DNA of 64,000 bases, taken from the NCBI RefSeq assembly GCF_016756595.1, contig NZ_AP023257.1, positions 4,852,001-4,916,000 of the forward strand. Direction: 5' to 3'. The translations under genes were made by a program, and so were the position numbers. The stretch comes from Mesorhizobium sp. L-2-11. GTDB lineage: Bacteria > Pseudomonadota > Alphaproteobacteria > Rhizobiales > Rhizobiaceae. Shown in pieces: positions 10,026 to 19,004 of this stretch (its first letter is position 1; each line of letters begins with the position of its first letter). The notes beneath the pieces were generated by a model. The model did not search any database, was not told the DNA's origin, and saw only the letters and a program-made list of their open reading frames with translations.

Positions 10026-11017
10026 TTGGAATAGGCATTATCGGAGCGGGCGATTTCGGCGCCGCCCATGCAAGGGCAATCAAGCAGGTGCAGGGCCTGC
10101 ATCTCGTCGCGGCGTGCCGCGGGAATAACGATGCCCTGGCCGCCTTCACCAGCGAACATGGAGGTCGCGGCTACACCGACTGGCGCAAGCTGCTCGACGA
10201 CAAGGATGTCGACGCTGTCCTCATCGCCAGTCCTCACCATCTCCATGCCGAAATGGCGATCGGCGCGGCGGACGCCGGCAAGCATATCATGCTGGAAAAA
10301 CCGATGGCGCCGACGGCGACGGCCTGCGATGCGATCAACGCCGCGGTGGCCGCTGCTAGCGTCAAGCTGATGGTCGCCCAACTCATGCATTTCGCGCTGC
10401 CCTGCATAGCGGCCAGGCAGGTGCTGGAGGAAGGATCGCTCGGCCGGCCGCTCGTCGGATCGAGCTGGATCATCAAGCTGTGGATGGAGCACAATCGCCG
10501 CGACTGGCATCTGCGCAGGGCCACCGGCGGCGGCATGCTGTTGACGGCCGGCATCCATGCGCTCGACCGCCTGGTCTGGCTGATGGATGACGACGTCGTG
10601 TCGGTGAGCGCCATGCTTGGCGCCATGTCCCATGACCAGGAAGCCGACGACACCGCCCTGCTCGGACTGCGCTTCGCCGGCGGCGGGCTCGGCCAGGTGC
10701 AGAGCGTCGGCTATCGCAATGGCGCGGCCAGCTACGCCATGGACCTGGTCTGCGAGCAGGGAACGCTGCGCATCGACATGAACCGCGGCACGATGCTGGG
10801 CCGCGACGCGGCCTGGACCGACCTGCCCGGATCGTTCGAGCCGAACTGGATGCATGCTGCGCTGGTGCGCGAATGGAGCGCGATGCGCGATGCCATTGCC
10901 GACGACAAGCCGGTGCCGGTCGACGGCGCCTATGGCCGCAAGATCATCGCCATCATCGAAGCCGCCTTTGCGTCGAACGAAGCCCGGCGCGAGCACGAGA
11001 TCGCCGGTGCCCGCTGA
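10022..11017 (+). CDS. Gfo/Idh/MocA-family oxidoreductase 2
   Basis: A 331-residue dehydrogenase with a canonical dinucleotide motif (GIIGAGDFGAAHA), MLEKPMAPTATACD near residue 95 and the C-terminal domain with GGGMLLTAGIHALDRL. It is only distantly similar to the first oxidoreductase, so the pair probably handles successive or alternative substrates. Translation is coupled at both ends: four bases shared with the upstream gene and eleven with the DapA-family gene. Confidence 0.9.
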   Translation: MIGIGIIGAGDFGAAHARAIKQVQGLHLVAACRGNNDALAAFTSEHGGRGYTDWRKLLDDKDVDAVLIASPHHLHAEMAIGAADAGKHIMLEKPMAPTATACDAINAAVAAASVKLMVAQLMHFALPCIAARQVLEEGSLGRPLVGSSWIIKLWMEHNRRDWHLRRATGGGMLLTAGIHALDRLVWLMDDDVVSVSAMLGAMSHDQEADDTALLGLRFAGGGLGQVQSVGYRNGAASYAMDLVCEQGTLRIDMNRGTMLGRDAAWTDLPGSFEPNWMHAALVREWSAMRDAIADDKPVPVDGAYGRKIIAIIEAAFASNEARREHEIAGAR

Positions 11018-11960
11018 ATCGAACGACCATCTGACCCATTTGCCTGCACATGCGCCGCGCGGCGTCTGGGGCGCGGTGATGCTGGCCATCGACGATCGCG
11101 GGGCAATCGACTGGGAAGCGACTGAGGAGACGATCGCGCGGCTATGCGCATCAGGTGTCGACGGCATCTATTCCAACGGCACGGCCTGCGAATTCCACTG
11201 CCAGACCGAGCCGGAGTTCGACCGGCTTTGCGCCCTGGTGGCCGCGATTGCCGGCCGCGCGCGCCTGCCCTTCCAGATCGGCATCAGCCAGTCCAATCCG
11301 CGCGTCGCGCGCGAGCGGCTGGTGCGCGTGTCGGCGCTTCGCCCGGCCGCGGTGCAATTCACCTTGCCCGACTGGTGGCCGCCCAGCGACGGCGAGGTCA
11401 TGCGCTTCGTCGGCGGCCTGTGCGAGACCGCGCCCGACATGCCGCTGGTGCTCTACAATCCACCGCATGCCAAGCGCCGCCTGACGTTCGAGGGCATCGC
11501 CAGACTGCGTGCAGCGGTGCCGTCGCTGGTCGGCGCCAAGCTGCCGGGCGGCGACGCCGGCTGGTACGCCGACATGCGCCGCGAACTGCCGGGATTTTCG
11601 GTCTTCGTGCCCGGCCATACGCTGGCGACGGGATTTGCCCAGGGCGCGCATGGCAGCTACTCCAACGTCGCCTGCCTCAACCCCAAGGGCGCGATGATGT
11701 GGTGGCAGACGATCCGCACCGACGCGGCAGCCGCTGCCGAGGTCGAGACGCGCATCCAGGCCTTTCTCGCCACCCACGTACTGCCCTTTCGCGCTCGCTA
11801 TGACGTCAGCGATGCGGCGCTCGACAAAGCGATGGCCGCGGCCGGCGGCTGGGCGCCGCTTGGCCCGCGACTGCTCTGGCCTTACAGCTCGGTTCCCGAC
11901 AAGGAGATTGCGACGCTGGCCCAAGCCGCACGGACGGCCTTCCCCGCATGGTGGCAGTGA
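11007..11960 (+). CDS. DapA-family aldolase/lyase 2
   Basis: A 317-residue member of the DapA superfamily. Seen motifs are GVDGIYSNGTACEF (substrate loop), LVLYNPP (catalytic Tyr) and GAKLPGGDAG (Schiff-base Lys). The GTG at 11007 is chosen because it lies inside the preceding gene's end and gives a normal-length N terminus; the open frame further upstream is out-of-frame oxidoreductase sequence. The loop NGTACEF differs from both true DapA and the 3681-4598 paralogue, so a different keto-acid substrate is likely. It closes the plus-strand catabolic set before the HAD phosphatase. Confidence 0.85.
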   Translation: MPAESNDHLTHLPAHAPRGVWGAVMLAIDDRGAIDWEATEETIARLCASGVDGIYSNGTACEFHCQTEPEFDRLCALVAAIAGRARLPFQIGISQSNPRVARERLVRVSALRPAAVQFTLPDWWPPSDGEVMRFVGGLCETAPDMPLVLYNPPHAKRRLTFEGIARLRAAVPSLVGAKLPGGDAGWYADMRRELPGFSVFVPGHTLATGFAQGAHGSYSNVACLNPKGAMMWWQTIRTDAAAAAEVETRIQAFLATHVLPFRARYDVSDAALDKAMAAAGGWAPLGPRLLWPYSSVPDKEIATLAQAARTAFPAWWQ

Positions 11961-12057
11961 GGGTCGTTAATCGCCGCCCTGCCCCGCTGATCCAAAAGGA
12001 ACAACCATGGCCTGTTGCGGATTTGACGCCTGACGGACTCGTGGGGATGCTGGACCG

Positions 12058-12828
12058 ATGACAAGGGGTGTACTGCTGGACCTCGCAGGCGTCCTCTATG
12101 ATGGCGAGACCGCAATACCAGGCGGGATCGACGCCGTCACGCGTTTGCGCGAGGCCGGTCTGGTCATCCGCTTCGTCAGCAATACCACGCGCTCGTCGAA
12201 ACAGAGGGTTCTCGAACGTCTGCAGGCGATGGGGCTCACCGTTGCCGAGGCAGATGTTTTCACCCCGGCGCACGCTGCACGCGATTGGCTGCTTCGCAAT
12301 GGCCGTGCGCCATATCTGCTGATTCACCCCGGTCTTGCGCCGGATTTTTGCGAACTGCCCGATCGCGACAAGCGCGCCGTAATCGTCGGCGATGCCGGAG
12401 ACGCCTTCACCTATGCGACGTTGAATGACGCGTTCCGCGAGCTGAGCGCCGGAGCCGAATTGCTGGCCCTTGCCACCAACCGGACGTTTCGGGATGCCGA
12501 CGGCGAGCTCAGCCTCGATGCAGGGCCATTCGTCGCGGCATTGGAATTTGCCTCGCTGAAGCGCGCAACCGTTCTCGGCAAGCCCTCGTCGGAATTCTTT
12601 CTGTCGGCGCTGGCAAGCATGGACTGTCCGCCAGATCACGCGATCATGGTCGGCGACGACGCCGAGGCCGACATAGCTGGCGCGCTGCACGCTGGACTGT
12701 CGGGCGCATTGCTGGTGCGGACCGGCAAATACCGGCAGGGCGACGAGAAGCGGTTTGATCCGCGCCCGACCGCAACCGTCGCCGATCTCGCGGCGGCGAC
12801 CGACTGGATTCTTGCGCGCCGGGACTGA
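12058..12828 (+). CDS. HAD-IIA hydrolase, LHPP-like (TIGR01458-type)
   Basis: A 256-residue HAD phosphatase. Motif I is LLDLAGVLYDG (nucleophile Asp8, with Ala in place of the usual second Asp, as in LHPP proteins that have Ser there), motif II is FVSNTTR, motif III Lys is in LGKPSSEFF, and motif IV is MVGDDAEADIAGA. Between them lies the HAD-IIA cap. LHPP enzymes split inorganic pyrophosphate and phospho-amino acids. The missing second motif-I Asp means normal acid-base catalysis may be altered. It follows the DapA-family gene by 97 bases on the same strand, so it may or may not be in that operon. Confidence 0.85.
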   Translation: MTRGVLLDLAGVLYDGETAIPGGIDAVTRLREAGLVIRFVSNTTRSSKQRVLERLQAMGLTVAEADVFTPAHAARDWLLRNGRAPYLLIHPGLAPDFCELPDRDKRAVIVGDAGDAFTYATLNDAFRELSAGAELLALATNRTFRDADGELSLDAGPFVAALEFASLKRATVLGKPSSEFFLSALASMDCPPDHAIMVGDDAEADIAGALHAGLSGALLVRTGKYRQGDEKRFDPRPTATVADLAAATDWILARRD

Positions 12829-12866
12829 ACCGGCCGCACATGTGCGCTTCGCTTGAGATATCCGGG

Positions 12867-14399
12867 CTAGGTCGTCTGGCACTCCATTTCCACCTCGGCC
12901 GCCAGACTTTCGATGTCGCGGAAGATCGAAGCGACAGCCAGCGTTCGCCCTTCGCGCTTGAAGCGGAGCAGGCAATCCTTGGCCATGATGTCACCATCGA
13001 TGGCGATCTCGTCCCAATGCGCGGCATAGCCGACATAGTTGATGGGAACATCGTAATGCTGGCTCCAGAAGAAAGGCACGGCGACGAATTTCTGGCGCTG
13101 GCCGAGCATGTTGAGGGCCGCGGTTCGCCCTTGCCTCTCGGCAACGACCCAATGCTCGACCCGAATGTTCTCGCCACTGTGGGGATCTGGCCACCGCGCA
13201 ATGTCGCCGGCCGCGAAGATGCCTGGTGCGCTCGTCTCCAAAAAGGCGTTTACCGCGACACCGCGGTCAAGCGTGAGCCCCGCCGTTTCGGCAAGCCCTG
13301 TCCGGGGTCGTACGCCGATGCCAGCGACGATGAGATCCGCCGCCAAAATATCGCCACCGCTGAGTTTCACCTCGCTGCCGTCGATGCTGCTGGCGGTGTC
13401 CTCGAGATGGAATACGACACCATTCTCCTCATGGAGGATGCGGATGAAGTTGGCCATTTGCGGCCCCATGATCCGTTCCATCGGCCGTTTTTCCGGCGCC
13501 ACGATATGAACTTCGATTTCGCGAGAGCGCAGGGCCGCGGCAACTTCCAGGCCAATGAAACTGGCGCCAAGCACGACGGCGCGGCGCGCAGTCGTGGCTC
13601 GCTCGATGATCGCCTTGCAGTCTGCGAACGAGCGCAGCGTGTGAACATGTGGCTGGTCGGCGCCTTGTATGGTCAGGCGAACCGGTTCGGCTCCGGTCGC
13701 CAGGAGTAGCTTGTCGTAGGCAGTCCGGGTGCCGTCCGCGAGCACGACTTCGCGAGAACGTGCATCGATGCTGGCGACATCCGCATCGAGGCGCAGGTCG
13801 ATATCGTTCTTCGAATAGAAGCTCTCCCTGCGCAGCGGAATCCAATCCTCCGGTGCTTTGCCGGCGAGGTAGTCCTTGGAAAGATTGGGCCGATCAACCG
13901 GCGGCGCTTCGTCGTTGCTGAGCATGACAATGCTGCCTTGATAATGTTCGCGCCGCAGTGTTTCTGCCGCCGCGAAACCGGCGGCGCCGCCCCCGACAAT
14001 GACGATTTTCTCCGGAACCTGGCCGGAGCCTCCATTGCGCGGCTTGGGTGCCGTCCGCTTGCGCTTCTCGCCCACAAATATCCGATCATCGCGTTGCTCC
14101 ACCGACCAGCAAGCGAGTGGACTGAAAGCCGGGGCGCGCAAGGCCTCGCCTGTTCGCAGGTCGAAACACGCGTGATGCCAGGGACACCGGACGGTGTCTT
14201 CCACCACAAGACCGTCCACGAGCGGGCCGCCATAATGTGTGCAAGTCGCGCCGATGGCGAAGATCTCGGCCCCGCGGCGCACCAGCAGCACCTGCTCATC
14301 GCCGCAATGGCCGAGGAGCTTTCCGCCATCGGGAAGGTCGGATAACGCGATACCCTCGACCAGATCCGGCCCGCTCGGTTTGCCATGACCTTCAGCCAT
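12867..14399 (-). CDS. Rieske [2Fe-2S]-FAD pyridine-nucleotide oxidoreductase (AIFM3-like)
   Basis: A 510-residue fusion of an N-terminal Rieske ferredoxin domain (residues about 15-115; ligands C53-x-H55 and C72-xx-H75) to a ferredoxin-reductase-type flavoprotein. The latter has FAD motif VIVGGGAAGFAAAE, NAD motif VVLGASFIGLEVAAAL, FAD motif 2 FAAGDIA and a C-terminal reductase domain. It probably passes electrons from NAD(P)H through FAD to the cluster and an external partner. No partner gene lies next to it. Upstream at 14536-14560 is a one-mismatch EcfG-type site on its strand (GCAAC-N16-CGTT), so stress control is possible. Confidence 0.9.
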   Translation of the reverse strand: MAEGHGKPSGPDLVEGIALSDLPDGGKLLGHCGDEQVLLVRRGAEIFAIGATCTHYGGPLVDGLVVEDTVRCPWHHACFDLRTGEALRAPAFSPLACWSVEQRDDRIFVGEKRKRTAPKPRNGGSGQVPEKIVIVGGGAAGFAAAETLRREHYQGSIVMLSNDEAPPVDRPNLSKDYLAGKAPEDWIPLRRESFYSKNDIDLRLDADVASIDARSREVVLADGTRTAYDKLLLATGAEPVRLTIQGADQPHVHTLRSFADCKAIIERATTARRAVVLGASFIGLEVAAALRSREIEVHIVAPEKRPMERIMGPQMANFIRILHEENGVVFHLEDTASSIDGSEVKLSGGDILAADLIVAGIGVRPRTGLAETAGLTLDRGVAVNAFLETSAPGIFAAGDIARWPDPHSGENIRVEHWVVAERQGRTAALNMLGQRQKFVAVPFFWSQHYDVPINYVGYAAHWDEIAIDGDIMAKDCLLRFKREGRTLAVASIFRDIESLAAEVEMECQTT

Positions 14400-14682
14400 T
14401 TTACTCTCCCTTGGCGCGATCCAGTGTCAAAATCCCTGTACGGACGAGAGGCGGGAAATCTTCAGGTCACCAGCCTCGGAATACCTTCTGCCCTGGCTGG
14501 CGCGCTTTCAGGGTCTCGGACACCGCTTGTGCCCCAACGTCCGGCCGCGTCTTTCGTTGCCGATTGAGTAGTACGCGCCATCGATTTCCTGGAGTTTTGA
14601 TTCGCCACCGAAGGAATGACGGCTTCGCGTAAACTTTTTCGCCGGACATGCGTTGTTCGTTCTTCAAGCCAGGGAGACAGCC

Positions 14683-15654
14683 ATGCAGATGAAATCGGAA
14701 ATCGCCGGCGAGGCCGCCAAGCAACGCCACATCCAGCGCGGCATCGACGCCAAGGACAAATCGAAGGGCAACGGCAAGCAGCAAGGCGCCATGCAGGCCG
14801 GAGCACGCAAATATCCCGAGCCGCCCTTTCCCGAGCAGCACCAGCCGAAGCCCGGGCACGAATGGGCGATTGAGCCGGCGCCGCTTTACGACGCGCCATT
14901 CTATATCGGATCAAAAAAGCTCGACGGCAAAGTGGCCGTCATCACCGGCGGCGATTCCGGCATCGGCCGAGCCGTGGCCGTGCTCTACGCGCGCGAAGGC
15001 GCCGACGTGGCGATCGTCTATCTGTGCGAGGACAAGGATGCCGAAGAAACCAGGAGGGCCGTCGAAGCCGAGGGCCGGCGCTGCATGCTGGTCAGGGCCG
15101 ACGTCACCGAACGCCGCCACTGCCACAAGGCTGTGGCTGAGGTGGTGAAGGCATTCGGCCGGATCGACGTGCTGGTCAACAACGCCGCTTTCCAGATCCA
15201 TTCCAGCGACTTCAGCGAGTTGACCGAGGAGCATTTCGACACGACGCTGAAAACCAACCTCTATGGCTATTTCCACATGGCGCAGGAGGCCATTCCGCAT
15301 ATGAAGCCCGGTTCGGCAATCATCAACAGCGGCTCCATAACCGGCATAGAAGGCTCGAAGCAGCTGGTCGATTATTCGATGACCAAGGGCGGCATTCATG
15401 CCTTCACCCGCGCACTGTCCGGTAACCTCATCGAAAAGGGAATTCGGGTGAACTGCGTGGCGCCGGGCCCGGTGTGGACGCCGCTCAACCCGTCGGACAA
15501 GCAGGCCGGCGACGTTTCGAAATTTGGCGCAGACACGCCGATGAAACGGCCGGCGCAACCGGAGGAGATCGCGCCCGCCTATGTGTTTCTCGCCTCGCCG
15601 CATTGTTCAAGCTACATCACCGGCGAGATATTGCCGATCATCGGCGGCTACTGA
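14683..15654 (+). CDS. SDR-family oxidoreductase (YghA/general stress type)
   Basis: A 323-residue short-chain dehydrogenase. The first 75 residues form a Lys/Gln/Pro-rich hydrophilic leader ending in the PLYDAPFYIGSKKLDGK motif typical of the YghA/YdaD subgroup. The Rossmann fold follows with TGGDSGIGRA, the NNAAF motif, the catalytic Ser in INSGSI and YSMTK, and a C-terminal ITGEILPIIGG. The ATG at 14683 has AGGGAGA seven bases upstream; an earlier in-frame start lacks this. Related proteins in other bacteria are induced by general stress. The 283 bases upstream hold no exact EcfG promoter on this strand. Confidence 0.9.
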   Translation: MQMKSEIAGEAAKQRHIQRGIDAKDKSKGNGKQQGAMQAGARKYPEPPFPEQHQPKPGHEWAIEPAPLYDAPFYIGSKKLDGKVAVITGGDSGIGRAVAVLYAREGADVAIVYLCEDKDAEETRRAVEAEGRRCMLVRADVTERRHCHKAVAEVVKAFGRIDVLVNNAAFQIHSSDFSELTEEHFDTTLKTNLYGYFHMAQEAIPHMKPGSAIINSGSITGIEGSKQLVDYSMTKGGIHAFTRALSGNLIEKGIRVNCVAPGPVWTPLNPSDKQAGDVSKFGADTPMKRPAQPEEIAPAYVFLASPHCSSYITGEILPIIGGY

Positions 15655-15741
15655 GTGCTTGTCGCCCGCCCTGCCCGATCATCGTGGACCTCTCGCCTGT
15701 GACGGCGGCAGCGGCGACCTCAGATATGAAATGGTCGACAG

Positions 15742-17454
15742 ATGTATTTCATTGCCTTGGCGACGGACTATGACGGCACGCTGGCGCACGATGGGATCGT
15801 CGCTGAAAAGACGCTTGCAGCCGTCGAACGGCTCAAGAAGAGTGGCCGCAAGCTCATCCTCGTCACCGGCCGCGAACTGCCCGACCTCAAGCGGGTTTTT
15901 CCCGAGCTCGGCGTGTTCGACAAGGTCGTCGCCGAAAATGGAGCGTTGATCTACACGCCGGCCAGCGAGGAAGAACGCGCGATCTCACCGGCACCGGCGC
16001 CGAAATTGGTCGCCAGCTTGAAGAAGCGCGGCGTCAAGCCGCTTTCAGTCGGACGGTCGATCGTTGCTACCTGGGAACCACACCAGGCAACAGTTCTTGA
16101 GGTCATCAAGGAGCTCGGGCTGGAACTGGAAATCATCTTCAACAAGGGCGCGGTGATGGTGCTGCCCACCGGCATCAACAAGGCGGCCGGGCTGGCAGCC
16201 GCACTTGAGGACCTCAAGCTGTCGCCACACAATGTGGTCGGTATTGGCGATGCTGAAAACGATCATGCGTTCCTGCGGGCCTGCGGCTGCAGCGTCGCTG
16301 TCGCCAACGCCCTTGCGGCGGTCAAGGATACAGCGGATCTTGTGACGCGCGGCGCGCGTGGAAAAGGCGTCGAGGAACTGATCGAAAAGCTGGTAAAGCG
16401 TGATCGGGAATTTGTCCGAAAAGCCCGTGACGGCATCCTTCTCGGTTCGATCGGCGGCGACGAGGTCTACCTGACGCCGACCGACACGGTTCTGATCGCC
16501 GGAAGCTCCGGCATCGGCAAATCCACCTTGGCCACCGCGCTGACGGAGCGCTTCGTCGAGAACCGCTTTCAATTCTGCGTTTTCGACCCGGAAGGCGACT
16601 ATGATGGCCTCGAAGGCGCCGTCCGGATAGGCGATGGCTCAAGCGAACCGACAAAGGCGCAAGTGCTCGACCTGATCGAAAAACCCGACACCAATGTGGT
16701 CGTCAACGGCTTGGCGCTGCGGGTCGATGAGCGACCGGACTTCTTTGCCGACCTGCTCCCAGGTCTTGGCAATTTCCGCTACCGCACGGCGAGGCCGCAT
16801 TGGCTGGTCATCGACGAGGCGCATCATCTTCTGCCCAAGCGGCGCGACGACACGCGCGCCGTCCTGTCGTTGGAATTGCCGGGAACTGTCCTGATCACGG
16901 TTCATCCGGAAGCGATCTCGACCGACGCCCTGCGTCTGGTCACTGCCGTCATTGCGCTCGGCCCCAAGGCCCAGAATGTCATCAAGGCCTTTTGTCGGGA
17001 GACCGACACCAAGCCGCCAAAGGATATTCCCTCGCCGGAAGGCGAGCGCGTGCTGTTCTGGCGGCCACAGGCCCGCAAGAAAATTGCCATGGTCAAAGCG
17101 ATCGAGCCACGCCAGTCGCTCAGGCGCCACAGCCGCAAATATGCAGAAGGTCAACTCGACGAGGCCGGCAGCTTCTATTTCAGAGGTCCCGACAACGCGA
17201 TGAACCTGCGGGCCCACAATCTGATGATCTTCGCTCAGATTGCCGAGGGCATCGACGACAGGACCTGGGAGCATCATCTGCGCGCCGGCGACTATTCCGA
17301 ATGGTTTCGCCGACAGATCAGGGACAAGGAGCTGGCGCGCGAGACCGCCGAGGCGGAAAAAGATGAAAAGCTATCGGCGCAGGAAAGCCGCAAGCACGTT
17401 CTGGATGCGGTCCGTCGCCGTTATACGGCGCCTGCCACTGCCCCGGAGGAATAG
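15742..17454 (+). CDS. HAD-IIB phosphatase fused to HerA/FtsK-like P-loop ATPase
   Basis: A 570-residue two-domain protein. Residues 1-225 are a Cof-type HAD hydrolase: motif I ATDYDGTLAHDG (D9, D11), motif II VTGREL, motif III Lys in GINKAAGL and motif IV GIGDAENDHAFL (D170, D174). Residues about 240-480 hold a P-loop ATPase with Walker A GSSGIGKST (254-262) and Walker B WLVIDEAHHLL (D358, E359). The C-terminal 60 residues are highly charged and probably helical. The junction is in one continuous frame, so the fusion is real in this sequence. The role is unknown; a nucleotide- or sugar-phosphate-gated ATPase is one reading. Confidence 0.85.
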   Translation: MYFIALATDYDGTLAHDGIVAEKTLAAVERLKKSGRKLILVTGRELPDLKRVFPELGVFDKVVAENGALIYTPASEEERAISPAPAPKLVASLKKRGVKPLSVGRSIVATWEPHQATVLEVIKELGLELEIIFNKGAVMVLPTGINKAAGLAAALEDLKLSPHNVVGIGDAENDHAFLRACGCSVAVANALAAVKDTADLVTRGARGKGVEELIEKLVKRDREFVRKARDGILLGSIGGDEVYLTPTDTVLIAGSSGIGKSTLATALTERFVENRFQFCVFDPEGDYDGLEGAVRIGDGSSEPTKAQVLDLIEKPDTNVVVNGLALRVDERPDFFADLLPGLGNFRYRTARPHWLVIDEAHHLLPKRRDDTRAVLSLELPGTVLITVHPEAISTDALRLVTAVIALGPKAQNVIKAFCRETDTKPPKDIPSPEGERVLFWRPQARKKIAMVKAIEPRQSLRRHSRKYAEGQLDEAGSFYFRGPDNAMNLRAHNLMIFAQIAEGIDDRTWEHHLRAGDYSEWFRRQIRDKELARETAEAEKDEKLSAQESRKHVLDAVRRRYTAPATAPEE

Positions 17455-17531
17455 AGGATGAACACCGCAGCGAACGGTCGGAACCAAGGACTCCATGCCA
17501 AGTTGCATTTCATCCATGGCGTTTTCGATGC

Positions 17532-17978
17532 TCAGGGTTCACTGTATCCACTGGCGAACAGGCGCAGATCATAGGCCTCGGGATCACGCGTGAAGATCAA
17601 CGCGCCCCTCCGTTGGGATTTCTGCGGGACATAATCGAGGGTAGCGCTGCTCTCCTCGACGACCTCATCGCCATTGCGGAGCTCGCCTTTGACCTCGACA
17701 GCAGCAACTGATTTCCCCGCCCTGTTTGCGGCGGCGAACTCGACCACGTAGCCGCCCTCGGTGGCCGCGACCACGAGCGGCAGCACAACGATCCGGGTGG
17801 TTCCGTCGCGCGTGCTCAAGCCATCGACGACAAGATAGCCGAGCACGGCAAGCAGGGCTATCGCGCTTATTCCCGCCACGACCCACTCGGTGACCGAAGT
17901 CCCGGGTTTGCGCGTCTTTCCTTTGTCGTCGGACTGCTGCTTCTGTTGCTTGTCGCCTTTTGCGGGATTTCTTGTCAC
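17532..17978 (-). CDS. TIGR02588-family membrane-anchored protein
   Basis: A 148-residue protein: a Lys/Gln-rich cytoplasmic N terminus (about 28 residues), one membrane span (WVVAGISAIALLAVLGYLVV) and a beta-rich exported domain of about 95 residues ending in YDLRLFASGY. It matches my recollection of family TIGR02588, described as always encoded beside TIGR02587 in rhizobia and some cyanobacteria, with unknown function. Here the partner is immediately upstream and overlaps by four bases, so the two are made together and probably form a membrane complex. Confidence 0.82.
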   Translation of the reverse strand: MTRNPAKGDKQQKQQSDDKGKTRKPGTSVTEWVVAGISAIALLAVLGYLVVDGLSTRDGTTRIVVLPLVVAATEGGYVVEFAAANRAGKSVAAVEVKGELRNGDEVVEESSATLDYVPQKSQRRGALIFTRDPEAYDLRLFASGYSEP

Positions 17979-18817
17979 AGAATGAGCCTCGCAACCGCCG
18001 CCCCGAGCGCGCCAGGAAACGACAGAACCACGACTGCACTAAGTGTTTCCGAAAAGCCGGCGCCATCGGTCCTGCCGAAGGTCCACAGGATATAAAGGTT
18101 CACAAGCATCACCAGGACATAGCCGACGATCGCATAGCGAAAGAAGATGCTGACGAAACCAGCGCCTGGCTCGGGACTGTGCGAGCCGCGGAATTCGAAC
18201 TCATAGACGAAGGCGTGCATGAGAGCGAGGGTGACCACCACCAGAGCGATTTCCTGCCAGGGATGCATCTTGTAAGCGATGAGGACGACCTCTTCCGTCG
18301 GTGCGATGTTCACCGATAGAAACAGCGCTCCGACCACCATCAGGAACAGCTCTCCGGTGTAGCCGGACTCGGGAATGTCCCCCTCCTCCAATAAACTCGG
18401 GCCGAGCTGAGCGCGTGCCAGGGACGCTCCGAGACTGGCCGGGACAACCTGCACCGCAATTTTGCCAATTACCTCCCGTAGCGGCATTTCGGCGGTGACG
18501 ATGCCGAAAATAAAAAGCACCGCCGTAGCCGCCACGGCGGCCACAAGTATGGCCACAAAAGCATCGGCGATGCGGTCGCGGAGCGCCACAGTGTGGCGGA
18601 AGCCTCCGTACTTGTGCAGCAGCACCAGCATTGGCAAAGTGACAGCGAGGAACAGGGCGAGCCGCAATGGGTGAAGGTGAAAGCCCAGCGCCCAAGCCTC
18701 CATGGTCATCAGCACCGGGACGGCGAAGATCAACGCTCCTGCAAAGGCACGGCCAAGACCAATCCAGAACTCACGCGGCGTGAGCGCATGCCTGTCGATG
18801 ATCTCGGTTGGCGCCAC
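17975..18817 (-). CDS. TIGR02587-family multi-span membrane protein
   Basis: A 280-residue inner-membrane protein with about seven hydrophobic spans, matching the TIGR02587 description. A conserved acidic segment NIAPTEEVVLIAYKM lies between spans and may be functional. It is the first gene of the two-gene operon with TIGR02588. Its promoter region (18818-19004) is shared with the divergent PPC gene and contains a one-mismatch EcfG-type site on the minus strand at 18849-18873 (GGAAC-N16-CATT). The function is not known. Confidence 0.85.
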   Translation of the reverse strand: MAPTEIIDRHALTPREFWIGLGRAFAGALIFAVPVLMTMEAWALGFHLHPLRLALFLAVTLPMLVLLHKYGGFRHTVALRDRIADAFVAILVAAVAATAVLFIFGIVTAEMPLREVIGKIAVQVVPASLGASLARAQLGPSLLEEGDIPESGYTGELFLMVVGALFLSVNIAPTEEVVLIAYKMHPWQEIALVVVTLALMHAFVYEFEFRGSHSPEPGAGFVSIFFRYAIVGYVLVMLVNLYILWTFGRTDGAGFSETLSAVVVLSFPGALGAAVARLIL

Positions 18818-18925
18818 GTCCGCTCCTCAGAGATTGCCTGCGGGGAACAATGTTTCCTGGGCAATCTTGTTCCGGACCCACAGTCGAACGGCGCAGCAAC
18901 GTTCAAACCCAGGCCAAACCTGTTG

Positions 18926-18950
18926 GGAACTCGCGAGCCAGCTTTCCGTT
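18926..18950 (+). promoter_or_regulatory. EcfG-type general stress promoter (PPC gene)
   Basis: GGAAC at 18926-18930, a 16-base spacer and CGTT at 18947-18950 exactly match the rhizobial RpoE2/EcfG consensus. It points toward the PPC-domain gene whose ATG is 54 bases downstream. Confidence 0.78.
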
Positions 18951-19004
18951 CAGGCTCTCGATCGAATGACAACCCAAGGCCGACACATCGTCTGGAGTGA
19001 AATC

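Noticed and set aside
14536..14560. GCAAC-N16-CGTT site upstream of the Rieske-FAD gene
   Set aside because: A mismatch in the critical GGAAC element; kept only as a remark in the gene entry.
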